Shown here one piece after another: positions 1-6,703 of a DNA stretch of 10,789 bases. The notes beneath the pieces were generated by a model. It was not told the origin of the DNA. It worked only from the letters and a program-made list of their open reading frames with translations, and did no database searches. The stretch covers positions 1 through 10,789 of the forward strand of contig JAOPWG010000334.1 of the NCBI GenBank assembly GCA_025965775.1. The letters run 5' to 3'. The position numbers were made by a program, and so were the translations under genes. The DNA is from Modestobacter sp. Its GTDB lineage: Bacteria; Actinomycetota; Actinomycetes; Mycobacteriales; Geodermatophilaceae. Every line of letters begins with the position of its first letter. The first letter of the stretch is position 1.

Positions 1-127
1 CACCGAGGGCTGGTCCGCCGTCCGGGCGATGGTCCGGCAGGACGAGACCAACCGGCTGATGGACGAGCTCTGGGACCTCGGCGCCCGGGCGATCCTGGTC
101 ACCAGCATCCACGCCTGCCGCATCTGA
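1..127 (+). CDS. hisG: ATP phosphoribosyltransferase HisG, C-terminal fragment (5' end outside window)
   Basis: Only the last 41 codons are present, read from base 2 to the TGA at 125-127. The tail ends LWDLGARAILVTSIHACRI, which resembles the ending of long-form HisG enzymes, whose C-terminal ACT-like domain carries a conserved 'LGA.AIL...I..CR' end. HisG condenses ATP with PRPP in the first step of histidine biosynthesis in the cytoplasm, and the C-terminal domain mediates histidine feedback. The gene's upstream partner, usually hisE, would lie outside the window. It is convergent with the lipoprotein gene, whose stop lies only 13 bases away. A short 5-bp inverted repeat (134-138 with 144-148) sits between the two ends and is too weak to call a terminator. 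The call rests on a short tail but a characteristic one. Confidence 0.82.
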   Translation, partial: TEGWSAVRAMVRQDETNRLMDELWDLGARAILVTSIHACRI

Positions 128-140
128 CCGGTCCGGGCGC

Positions 141-689
141 TCAGCCCGCCGCGCGCAGGACCGCGAACGCCTCCCGGACCGCGGAGCGGTCGACGTCGAC
201 CCGGAGCACCACGCGGACCGGGACAGGGCCGGCCGGGACGGCCGGGGCCCTGTGCTCGGCGCCGTCGCAGGCGACGGTGCCGGCGGCCGGCACACCCGCG
301 GGACCGATCGCCGGAGTGACCAGCCAGGTGACCTGCGTGCCCTGGTCCCCGAGGCACCCCGCGTCGACGACGTAGCCGGCCTGGCTCGCCGGCACCTCCA
401 CGGTCACCATCGTCGCGTCTCCCGGCTGGCGGACGACGACGCGGGCCACCTCCCCGGCTGCGGGGGCGGGCACCTGCCCGCCGGGTGCGGTGCTCCTGGT
501 GGTGGGTGCGGTGCTGCTGGTGGGTGCGGTGCTGCTGGTGGGTGCGGTGGACGAGCTCGCCGGGGTCGGGCTCCCGGTGCCGTTCGCTGTCGGGCTGCCG
601 GTGGTGCAGCCGACCAGCAGGCTCCCGGCCACGGCGAGGACGGCGGCCGCCGGCGCGCCCGCCGTCCGCACCGCTGGTCCGGTCCTCAC
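141..689 (-). CDS. Lipoprotein of unknown function, translationally coupled to the upstream S53 peptidase
   Basis: This is a 182-residue protein with a GTG start at 689. A signal peptide with a hydrophobic stretch at about 12-27 ends in a lipobox, LLVGC, so C28 should be lipidated and the protein anchored on the outer face of the membrane. Residues 29-78 are a low-complexity Ser/Thr/Pro/Ala linker with near-repeats of SSTAPT. The rest (about 79-182) looks like a small beta-rich domain with two cysteines, C112 and C141, that could form a disulfide. I do not recognise the family: it lacks the four-Cys pattern of the I16 inhibitor encoded nearby. The GTG overlaps the TGA of the peptidase gene (GTGA, 686-689), so it is probably made by translational coupling from the same mRNA. 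That context suggests a role beside the secreted peptidase, such as tethering, chaperoning or modulating it, but this is inference. Confidence 0.85.
   Translation of the reverse strand: MRTGPAVRTAGAPAAAVLAVAGSLLVGCTTGSPTANGTGSPTPASSSTAPTSSTAPTSSTAPTTRSTAPGGQVPAPAAGEVARVVVRQPGDATMVTVEVPASQAGYVVDAGCLGDQGTQVTWLVTPAIGPAGVPAAGTVACDGAEHRAPAVPAGPVPVRVVLRVDVDRSAVREAFAVLRAAG
490..549. repeat. Short tandem repeat encoding the Ser/Thr/Pro linker of the lipoprotein
   Basis: Two identical 18-base units (511-528 and 529-546) start GTGCTGCTGG on the plus strand. They are preceded by a diverged 21-base unit (490-510) with a 3-base insertion and followed by a partial copy. On the coding (minus) strand each unit gives six residues of the STAPTS type. 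Units are multiples of three, so copy-number change would alter linker length without shifting frame. Confidence 0.8.
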
Positions 690-2701
690 CCGGCGGCCGA
701 CCTCCGCAGGATGTCGAAGGAGATGGCACCCAGGCCGGTGACGTCGTCGTAGCCCCGCGCCACGGTCAGCGAGGTGTCCTTGTCGCCGGTCACCAGGGTG
801 GTGGTGCCGGTGAGGGGCGACGTGTGGGCCAGGGCGAAGGGGGTCGCCCGTGGCACGACGTCCCGGAACGTCGCCGGCGCGGACCGGTGGAGGCCGTAGA
901 GCGTGGGGTTGGCGAACCCGATCGTCGAGCTGGTGAGCTGCTGGACCAGGGCCATCTGGGCCGCCACCAACGGCGCGGCCAGCGACGTGCCGCCGTAGGA
1001 GGCTTCCTTGTACGGCCCCGTGGCGAGGGTGGTGTCGTCGATGATCGGCCGGAGCCCCACGAGCTCGCCGGTGTAGGCGTCGGCGTCCGCGGCGATGTCC
1101 GGGCTCACCCGCTTGCCCTGGGCCAGCCCGGCCGGGACGACCCCGCGCTGGTAGTCGGGCTGGGCGAAGAGCGTGCTCCGGCCCCCGCCGGCACCGTTGG
1201 AGAAGGTGCCCGGCAGCGGTTGCGCGTACCCGCTCGTGCCCGAGGGCCCTACCTGGACCTGGTCGAGGTTCGAACCCCAGCCGGTCTCGAGGACGATGGC
1301 CCCGTCCGGGCCGATCCCGGTGCTGGTCCCGCCGACGGCGGTCGCCCAGGGCGAGCTGGACGGGAGGTTGGCCGACGGCGAGCCGAGGACGGCCGCCTCG
1401 TCGCCGGAGTCACCGCTGCTGTAGTACAGCCCGATGCCCTCGGCGGCGGCCTGCAGGTGCTGGTTCACGGTGTTGCGGACCGCGTCGGCCGCGAGCGCCT
1501 CCCCGGCGGTGCTGTAGCTGTTGGAGACGATCGTCGACAGCCGGTCGTCCAGGATGGTGGACAGCGCGACGTCCACGCCCCCGGCGCAGTTGAACGCCCC
1601 GACGTAGAGGATCTTCGCCGCCGGCGCCATGCCGTGCACCGCCTCGACGTCGAGGGTCTGCTCGCCCTGCCAGCCGCTGGGGAGGCCGCACGCCGTCAGG
1701 TCGTAGCTGACCGGGGGCGTGCGCTGGGAATATGTCGTCAGGGGCGGCTCGCCGTGTCGCTGCGAGTAGGTGTCCACGTCCTGGACGATCGTGGGGGAGG
1801 CGTAGGCGTCGATGATCGCCACGGTCTGGCCCGCTCCGGTGAGGCCCTCCGTCGGACGTCCGGCGGCGGCGAGGACCGGTGAACCGCGCCCGGGCACGCC
1901 ATAGGCGGACCGCAGCTGCGCCGGCACGTACCCGCACAGCGACGTCGGGAAGGAGGTCTGCCCGTAGGCGGCGGGCATGGTGGCCGTGTGCTCCCCGTAG
2001 TAGGCGGAGCAGGATGCGGTCGTCTGGGCCGGCGTGGTGCGGGTCGTGGCGGCGGGCCCGGCGGCGGGCCCGGCGGCGGTCCCGGCGTCCCGGGTGACGG
2101 CGGAGTCCGGGCGGGTCAGCTGCCGCCCCTGGTCCAGGATCAGGCCGGCGACGGAGCTCGCCAGGTCCGCGGGGAGGGACGGGGGTGTGGCCGGCGCGGC
2201 GAGCCGCCGGTGGTCCACGGAGTAGAGGTGCATCGAGGTGCCGAACGCCGCGCCGAGCTGTGCGGCCGTTCCGCGGAAGACGACGAACAGCCGGCTCTTG
2301 GGGCTGCCGGTGATGATCAGCCCCTTGGCGCGCAGCTCGGCGAGCACCCCCTGGTACTGCCGGGGCGTCGGGGAGAACCGGTCGATCCACTGCTGCGGGC
2401 CGACCCAGTGGCGGTACTGCGCGGTCCCCGGCGTCGACACCGCCGTCGCCAGGGCCGTGGCACCCGGGAGGTCCCGCAGGGAGAGGTACATCTCGCCCTC
2501 GATGGTCTCGTCGGACGGCGTCGTCCCCGCGTCGTTCGCCGCGGTGGCCCACGGCGGGACCGAGCCGGGATAGGCCACCGGAGCGGCGGCGGAGGCGGCC
2601 CCGGCCGCTCCCAGGCCGACCGCGGCGATCATCGACAGGATCGCCAGGAGGGTGACGGGCAGATGGCCTCGTCCGGTGGGCCGAGCGGTGGCGACGTGCA
2701 T
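686..2701 (-). CDS. Secreted sedolisin-family (S53) serine-carboxyl peptidase with pro-kumamolisin activation domain
   Basis: This is a 671-residue preproenzyme. A Sec signal peptide (hydrophobic at about 14-38, AxA-type site near 38-41) is followed by a pro-kumamolisin activation domain (about 60-190). An Ala/Gly/Pro/Thr linker comes next, then the S53 catalytic domain from about 258, where LRSAYG is a typical start. The family's catalytic residues are visible: E347 and D351 in GEQTLDVE, the oxyanion-hole Asp D431 in SSGDSGD, and the nucleophile S573 in YGGTSLAAP. D614 (FRDV) and D652 in GYDDVTGLG fit the C-terminal calcium site. Sedolisins have a subtilisin fold with a Ser-Glu-Asp triad and usually act at acid pH after self-removal of the propeptide. 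An in-frame Met at 2794 was rejected: ATG 2701 has GGAGGA 8 bases upstream and leads directly into the signal peptide, and a -10-like site lies between the two. The gene is followed by the overlapping lipoprotein gene and is divergent from an I16 inhibitor-like lipoprotein. Confidence 0.93.
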   Translation of the reverse strand: MHVATARPTGRGHLPVTLLAILSMIAAVGLGAAGAASAAAPVAYPGSVPPWATAANDAGTTPSDETIEGEMYLSLRDLPGATALATAVSTPGTAQYRHWVGPQQWIDRFSPTPRQYQGVLAELRAKGLIITGSPKSRLFVVFRGTAAQLGAAFGTSMHLYSVDHRRLAAPATPPSLPADLASSVAGLILDQGRQLTRPDSAVTRDAGTAAGPAAGPAATTRTTPAQTTASCSAYYGEHTATMPAAYGQTSFPTSLCGYVPAQLRSAYGVPGRGSPVLAAAGRPTEGLTGAGQTVAIIDAYASPTIVQDVDTYSQRHGEPPLTTYSQRTPPVSYDLTACGLPSGWQGEQTLDVEAVHGMAPAAKILYVGAFNCAGGVDVALSTILDDRLSTIVSNSYSTAGEALAADAVRNTVNQHLQAAAEGIGLYYSSGDSGDEAAVLGSPSANLPSSSPWATAVGGTSTGIGPDGAIVLETGWGSNLDQVQVGPSGTSGYAQPLPGTFSNGAGGGRSTLFAQPDYQRGVVPAGLAQGKRVSPDIAADADAYTGELVGLRPIIDDTTLATGPYKEASYGGTSLAAPLVAAQMALVQQLTSSTIGFANPTLYGLHRSAPATFRDVVPRATPFALAHTSPLTGTTTLVTGDKDTSLTVARGYDDVTGLGAISFDILRRSAAG
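2048..2083. repeat. Three tandem 12-base units in the peptidase linker
   Basis: GGCGGCGGGCCC is repeated at 2048-2059 and 2060-2071, with a one-base variant at 2072-2083. On the minus strand it encodes AAGP-type repeats at about residues 208-218, in the flexible stretch between the propeptide and the catalytic domain, where repeat-number change should be tolerated. Confidence 0.75.
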
Positions 2702-2756
2702 GACCGGGGTCCTCCCCGCAGTGTCGCCGGCCCGGAGCGGCCGTCGCGGTGCTCTG

Positions 2757-2762
2757 ACCTTA
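2757..2762 (-). promoter_or_regulatory. Possible -10 element for the S53 peptidase operon
   Basis: On the minus strand this reads TAAGGT, which fits the actinobacterial TAnnnT -10 pattern. A transcript starting about 7 bases downstream would have a leader of roughly 48 bases before ATG 2701, including the GGAGGA ribosome binding site. No convincing -35 is seen at 16-18 bases. The placement would exclude the longer start at 2794. Confidence 0.35.
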
Positions 2763-2841
2763 GGAAGGGGCTGTGCTGTGAGCCAGTCATGCAACAGAGA
2801 TGTGACGCGCCACGAGGAGCGCCCCCTGTGGTCGTTGCGCG

Positions 2842-2905
2842 CCCGAACGGTCCGCGAGGGGTCCCCGACGCGGGGTCACGGCCGTCCCCCGCCGTTCGGG
2901 GACCC
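2842..2905. repeat. Nested and competing inverted repeats in the divergent peptidase/inhibitor intergenic region
   Basis: The region between the two divergent starts (2702-2929) contains a perfect 10-bp inverted repeat, GGGTCCCCGA at 2859-2868 with 2896-2905. Inside it is a 6-bp inner stem (2870-2875 with 2887-2892) around the palindrome ACGGCCGT (2878-2885). A second perfect 9-bp pair, CCCGAACGG at 2842-2850 with CCGTTCGGG at 2892-2900, shares the same right-hand bases, so the two pairings exclude each other. It could be an operator for the divergent genes or an RNA structure in the leader of the plus-strand gene. The pairing is direct observation; the function is not known. Confidence 0.55.
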
Positions 2906-2929
2906 GCGGGAGCCGGAGTAGGGCAGGCT

Positions 2930-3433
2930 GTGCTCGTGCGTCCTGCCCGTTGCCTGCCGCTGACCGTGCTGCTGACCCTGCCGCTGGTCGTGCTGACCGC
3001 CTGCGCCTCGGGGGACGGTGGTAGCGGTGACGGCTCGACCGCCACGGGCCCGTCGTCGGCCACGTCGTCCGCTGCGCCGTCCAGCTCGCCGGGCGCGACC
3101 GGTGGCGATCAGGTCGATGACGATCTGCAGATCGAGGTGGACCGGGGGGACGGCAGCCCGGTCGAGCAGTATCGGCTCACCTGCGCCGGCTCGGTGGCGG
3201 GCACGCTCCCGGACGTGGACGGTGCCTGTGCCCACCTGGCAGGCCTGACCGCCCCCTTCGCCCCGCTGCCCGCCGACGCCGTCTGTGCCCAGGTGTACGG
3301 CGGGCCGCAGACCGCCTACGTCACCGGCCGGTGGCAGGGCAACGCCGTGGAGCTCCGGCTGTCCCGGACCGACGCGTGCCACATCGCCCAGTGGGACCGG
3401 CTCGGCCCGCTGCTGCCCGGCCCGGTCGGCTGA
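2930..3433 (+). CDS. Subtilisin-inhibitor-like (SSI, MEROPS I16) domain lipoprotein
   Basis: This is a 167-residue protein if started at GTG 2930. GTG 2936 (165 residues) is an equally possible start. A CAGGCT -10-like hexamer just before it would fit a leaderless mRNA, whereas GGAG at 2915-2918 is somewhat far from either start. The signal peptide ends in the lipobox VLTAC, so C25 should be lipidated, followed by a Ser/Thr/Gly linker (26-60). The C-terminal domain has the four cysteines expected of Streptomyces subtilisin inhibitor (C85, C100, C119, C150). It also has the run CAQVYGGPQTAYVTGRWQG, which matches the SSI region CPMVYDPV around the reactive site. By that alignment P1 would be Gln121 and P1' Val122, where SSI has Met-Val. 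I16 proteins block subtilisin-type proteases outside the cell; here the inhibitor would be membrane-tethered. Its divergent neighbour is a subtilisin-fold peptidase. Inhibitory activity is inferred, not shown. Confidence 0.82.
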   Translation: MLVRPARCLPLTVLLTLPLVVLTACASGDGGSGDGSTATGPSSATSSAAPSSSPGATGGDQVDDDLQIEVDRGDGSPVEQYRLTCAGSVAGTLPDVDGACAHLAGLTAPFAPLPADAVCAQVYGGPQTAYVTGRWQGNAVELRLSRTDACHIAQWDRLGPLLPGPVG

Positions 3434-3453
3434 GCCCGCCCGGCAGCGACCGG
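3422..3453. terminator. Probable bidirectional terminator between two convergent genes
   Basis: CCGGTCG (3422-3428) pairs perfectly with CGACCGG (3447-3453). The stem continues, after one bulged G, with CTG/CAG (3430-3432 with 3444-3446) around an 11-base loop. It overlaps the TGA of the inhibitor gene and lies 6 bases from the stop of the DUF2877 gene on the other strand. No U-tract is present, as is common in high-GC genomes. Confidence 0.5.
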
Positions 3454-3459
3454 ATCGGG

Positions 3460-4464
3460 TCAGCGGGGGCGCGTCGTCCGGTCGACCAGATCGATGGCGG
3501 TGCAGAGTCCGAGCGCGAGCGCCCGCCCGCTGGTCGACCCGGTCGCCAGCAGCGCGTTGATCGCGGGAGCCAGCGCGCCGTCACCGACCAGCCCGCGCAA
3601 CACGGCGGCGAACTCCCCGCTCACCCGGCCGGCGGCCGCGTGCCGCAGGAGAGCCCGGGACAGCTCGGTCGTACGGCCGGCGGCCAGCGAGGTGACCCCG
3701 GCGCCGAAGCGGTCGGCGGCCGGGTGGCCCAGCAGCACCAGCCCGGCAGTGGTGCCGGCCAGCACGTCGTCCCCGGCCGGGGTCAGGCCCGGGCCGAGGC
3801 CCACCAGCCGCGTGGCCGTGCGCAGTGCGGCGTCCAGGTCGGCCCGCCGGACGGCGCCGCGCAGCGCGGCCAGGGGACCACTGGGGCCACTGGGCAGGCC
3901 GGGGAGCGCGAAGGCACTGTGCGGCACGCCCTCGCCGTAGACGGCCGCGCGCAGCAGGCGGACGCCCTCGGGCAGCAGTGCCGGGTGCGCGGTCGGCAGT
4001 TTGGGTCGCGGGTCCCACCAGGCAGCGGCGCTGACGATCAGGTCGCCGACGGTGACCCGCCCACCGCCCACCTGGGCCCGTGCGCCGCTGGGGACCGAGA
4101 CCAGGGGCCGGCCGTTGGCCGGGCGGAAGAGGATGCAGCCCAGCGGGAGCCGGGCCGCGTCGGAGGTCAGCACGCCCACGACGTCGGAGCCCTGTGGGGT
4201 CTGCACGGTGAGGTAGACGGCGGCGGGAACCGACAGCAGCACGCGCGCTTCGCGGACCGGCCCCCGCAACAGCTCGGCCACCCCGGTGCTGGCCTGGGTG
4301 GGGACGGCGCCGGCCGCGCCCCGGACGCCGGGTGCACCACCCGTGGCCGCCGAGGTCCGGGACAGGGAGATCGTGGGGACACCGGCCCGGGCGGCGCGCC
4401 CGGCAGAGGCGACCTGCTGGTCAGCTCCGCCCTGTCCGCCGGTGCTCTCGTCGATGGTGCGCAT
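3460..4464 (-). CDS. DUF2877 / AllH-like protein (oxamate carbamoyltransferase subunit family)
   Basis: This is a 334-residue cytoplasmic protein. The family signature is clear: GLGPGLTPAGDD at 222-233, a conserved segment TTELSRALLRHAAAGR near 265-280, and the closing GSTSGRALALGL at about 309-320. DUF2877 includes E. coli YlbF/AllH, a subunit assigned to oxamate carbamoyltransferase in anaerobic allantoin breakdown (oxalurate to oxamate and carbamoyl phosphate). The usual partners (FdrA/AllF, AllG, carbamate kinase) are not in this window, so that reaction cannot be assumed here. ATG 4464 is chosen over GTG 4476 because GGAGG lies 5 bases before it and inside the longer version. It is divergent from a PucR regulator that is followed by a nucleobase permease, which supports a role in purine or pyrimidine catabolism. 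Its 3' end faces the inhibitor gene, separated by 26 bases. Confidence 0.8.
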   Translation of the reverse strand: MRTIDESTGGQGGADQQVASAGRAARAGVPTISLSRTSAATGGAPGVRGAAGAVPTQASTGVAELLRGPVREARVLLSVPAAVYLTVQTPQGSDVVGVLTSDAARLPLGCILFRPANGRPLVSVPSGARAQVGGGRVTVGDLIVSAAAWWDPRPKLPTAHPALLPEGVRLLRAAVYGEGVPHSAFALPGLPSGPSGPLAALRGAVRRADLDAALRTATRLVGLGPGLTPAGDDVLAGTTAGLVLLGHPAADRFGAGVTSLAAGRTTELSRALLRHAAAGRVSGEFAAVLRGLVGDGALAPAINALLATGSTSGRALALGLCTAIDLVDRTTRPR

Positions 4465-4604
4465 GCGGCCCTCCACCCGTGCGGTCGACGAGGCAGGCCG
4501 ACCGCCCGCCCCGTCCCGGTCCGTTCACTCCGGGGCGGGGGGAGCGCGTCACCTCTGGCGAGGCGAGGGCGCTTACCATCCGACCCGGTACAGCGCCGGA
4601 ACAC

Positions 4605-4730
4605 GAACGTAGATGGCGCGTCGTCCCGGCACGTATGGCGATTCTCGCCAACGCTGGCTGTTCCCGTCCAGGGACGTCTGACAGAATCCAGTCGACGATG
4701 GTCCCGAACGGGGCACTGGGGGAACGTAGA
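4605..4730 (+). repeat. Direct repeat GAACGTAGA upstream of pucR-type gene
   Basis: The 9-mer GAACGTAGA occurs at 4605-4613 and again at 4722-4730, the latter directly before the GTG at 4731. A related ACGTATGGCG at 4631-4640 resembles the first copy with its flank (ACGTAGATGGCG, 4607-4618). They lie in the 287-base gap between the divergent DUF2877 and PucR genes and may be regulator-binding half-sites. The second copy overlaps a possible -10 hexamer TAGAGT (4727-4732). Confidence 0.35.
4632..4653. promoter_or_regulatory. Candidate operator palindrome in the DUF2877-pucR divergent region
   Basis: TGGCGA (4636-4641) and TCGCCA (4645-4650) are perfect inverted arms around TTC. Allowing one unpaired A (4635), the symmetry extends by CGT/ACG to 4632 and 4653. 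A compact dyad like this, midway between two divergent starts, is what a dimeric regulator site looks like. The neighbouring PucR-type protein is the obvious candidate, but this is inference. No clear -35/-10 pair could be fixed for either gene. Confidence 0.4.
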
Positions 4731-4751
4731 GTGACTGGGCGTGAGGCATCC

Positions 4752-6695
4752 GTGAGCAGTGCTGCGCATCGCGATCGGATGCCTACGCAGAGTTCGGTGC
4801 CACCCTCGGTGGAGCCGGTGCTCTCGCAGGTCCCACCCGCCGACCGCAGCGCCCTGCAGGACAGCATGGGGCTGGCGGTGGAGCAGGTCCTCGCCCTGCC
4901 CGGCCTGACCGGCACGGTGGTCGTCGGCGGGGCCGCCGGCATCCGGCGGGTCGTCCGGCACGTGGTGGTCGACGACCCGGTGAACCCGCTCTCCGGTGCC
5001 GGGCCCGACGTTCTCGTGGTGCTGGGCAGTCAGCTCCCCGCGGCCGACGCGGCACACTCGCGCGCCCTGGTCGAGCGGCTGCACCGGCGGGGCAGTGCGG
5101 CGCTGGCCTACCGGGCCCGGCCCGGCTCAGAGCCCTCGGAGCTGCCGCCCGACCTCCCGACCGAGGTGCTCGCCGAGGCCGACCGCCGCGGGTTCCCGGT
5201 CATCGTGCTGCCCTCGACCGCCCGCCTGGACGAGGTGGTCGCCGAGGTGCTCGGCGCGATCATCGACCGGCAGACCCAGGCGCTCAGCCTCGCCAACCGG
5301 ATGCACAACCAGTTCATCGACGTGGCGTTGTCCGGCGGTGGGCTGGCCGAGGTGACCGGTCAGGTGTCGACCTTCCTGGACGGCGCGGCCGTCCTGGGCC
5401 TGGGGCCCGACCGCGAGGTGGCCACCAGCGCGGGGCCGCCCCAGGACGTCGAGGAGATCCGCGACTGGCTGTGGCTGCTGGACGCCGCCGCCGACGACGC
5501 CTTCGCCGACCTGACCCCCTCCCGCCGGCTGTCGGGCAACCGGGCCGACCAGAGCGTGGTCACCCCCGCGGAGGTCCTGGCCGACGCCGACCTGTCCCCG
5601 GCCGACGGCATCCTGCTGGTGCCCGGGCACCACGAGCTGCCCGGCGGTGTCGGCGAGTACGCCGTCGCCCCGGTCATGGCCGGGGACCAGCGGCACGGCT
5701 GGCTGGTGGCGGTCAACCGGCACGGGCCGATGCTGGTCGGTGCGGGCGTCGTGCTGGAGCAGGCCGCGGTGATCGCCGCGCTGTCGGAGATCCGCCACCA
5801 GGCGGTGCACTCGGTCGAGCTGCGATTCCAGGGCGACCTGGTGCGCCGGCTGATCGGCGGCTCGGTCCGGCACACCGAGCGGGTCCTGGCCTACACCCGG
5901 TCGTTCGGCTGGCGGCTGGACGGGCCGGTCGTCGTCCTCGTCAGCGCCACCGAGACGATCGACTCCGGCGGCGACCCCACCCGCGCCCTCGACGTCCTGG
6001 ACCGGCTCGCCGACGGCTGGCGGGCGGCGATCGAGGGCGAGGTCTCCGGCGCGGCGGTCGCCGGGCTGGCGACCGAGATCGTCACGGTGCTGCCGCTGGA
6101 CGGGCGGACGCCGGAGGAGCTGTCCGCCCTGGTCGCGGCCGTCACCGCGCGGGTCAACGGGCGGCTGCGCCGGGTCGGCCGGCTGCTGGGCACGGGCATC
6201 GGCCGCCCGGCTGAGGAGCTGTCGGGGCTGTCGGAGGCCTACCAGCAGGCGCAGCGAGCGCTGGTGGTCGGCCAGGAGATCCACGGCGGGCACGCGGTGA
6301 CCCACTTCGACCAGCTCGGGGTCTTCCGGCTGCTGTCGCTGATCCCCGACAGCAACGAGTTGCGCTCCTACGTCGACGAGGTGCTCGGCCCGCTGGCCGA
6401 CTCCGGCGACGCCGACTCCGCCGACCTCCGCGACACCCTGCGGGTGCTGCTGGAGACCAACCTCAACGTCGCCGAGTCCGCGCGCCGGCTGCACTTCCAC
6501 TACAACACGATGCGGTACCGGATCGGGAAGCTGGAGCGGCTGCTGGGCCCCTTCACCACCGACCCCACGCTGCGGCTGAACCTGTTGCTGGCCCTGCACG
6601 CCGCGCGCATGCGCGGGCTGGACCAGTCGCACCGGCCGCTGCTGGAGCACGTGCCCGCGCCCGTGGTCGACGAGGGGCTCGAACAGCTCGTCTGA
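4752..6695 (+). CDS. PucR-family transcriptional regulator (PucR + GGDEF-like + HTH_30)
   Basis: This is a 647-residue protein from GTG 4752, which has GAGG 5 bases upstream. Domains in order: an N-terminal PucR sensory domain (about 38-165, opening GLAVEQVLALPGLTG), a middle region (about 190-350), a CdaR-type GGDEF-like domain (about 370-515), and a C-terminal PucR helix-turn-helix (about 557-620). The last contains LNVAESARRLHFHYNTMRYR, the typical HTH_30 pattern. PucR proteins control purine or allantoin use in Bacillus and related sugar or amino-acid uptake genes elsewhere. Start choice is uncertain: GTG 4731 (GGGGGA upstream), ATG 4779 and ATG 4866 are in frame. The last starts right at the PucR domain, and the high-GC third-position pattern is weak before about 4779. 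The gene is divergent from the DUF2877 gene and upstream of an NCS2 permease, which are its likely targets. Confidence 0.9.
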   Translation: MSSAAHRDRMPTQSSVPPSVEPVLSQVPPADRSALQDSMGLAVEQVLALPGLTGTVVVGGAAGIRRVVRHVVVDDPVNPLSGAGPDVLVVLGSQLPAADAAHSRALVERLHRRGSAALAYRARPGSEPSELPPDLPTEVLAEADRRGFPVIVLPSTARLDEVVAEVLGAIIDRQTQALSLANRMHNQFIDVALSGGGLAEVTGQVSTFLDGAAVLGLGPDREVATSAGPPQDVEEIRDWLWLLDAAADDAFADLTPSRRLSGNRADQSVVTPAEVLADADLSPADGILLVPGHHELPGGVGEYAVAPVMAGDQRHGWLVAVNRHGPMLVGAGVVLEQAAVIAALSEIRHQAVHSVELRFQGDLVRRLIGGSVRHTERVLAYTRSFGWRLDGPVVVLVSATETIDSGGDPTRALDVLDRLADGWRAAIEGEVSGAAVAGLATEIVTVLPLDGRTPEELSALVAAVTARVNGRLRRVGRLLGTGIGRPAEELSGLSEAYQQAQRALVVGQEIHGGHAVTHFDQLGVFRLLSLIPDSNELRSYVDEVLGPLADSGDADSADLRDTLRVLLETNLNVAESARRLHFHYNTMRYRIGKLERLLGPFTTDPTLRLNLLLALHAARMRGLDQSHRPLLEHVPAPVVDEGLEQLV

Positions 6696-6703
6696 CTGTT
6701 CCA

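Noticed and set aside
485..1882. Long plus-strand reading frame opposite the lipoprotein and S53 peptidase genes
   Set aside because: It is rich in Arg/Gly/Pro, shows no domain, and lies antisense to a peptidase with intact catalytic motifs. It is a typical high-GC shadow frame.
2702..2794. Longer start of the S53 peptidase at 2794
   Set aside because: It would put 31 residues ahead of the signal peptide, lacks a good ribosome binding site, and lies upstream of the likely -10 element. ATG 2701 has GGAGGA at 8 bases.
4332..4751. Upstream extension of the PucR frame across the intergenic region to 4332
   Set aside because: It overlaps the DUF2877 gene start on the other strand and encodes Arg/Pro-rich sequence with no PucR similarity. 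The domain starts only after about 4860.
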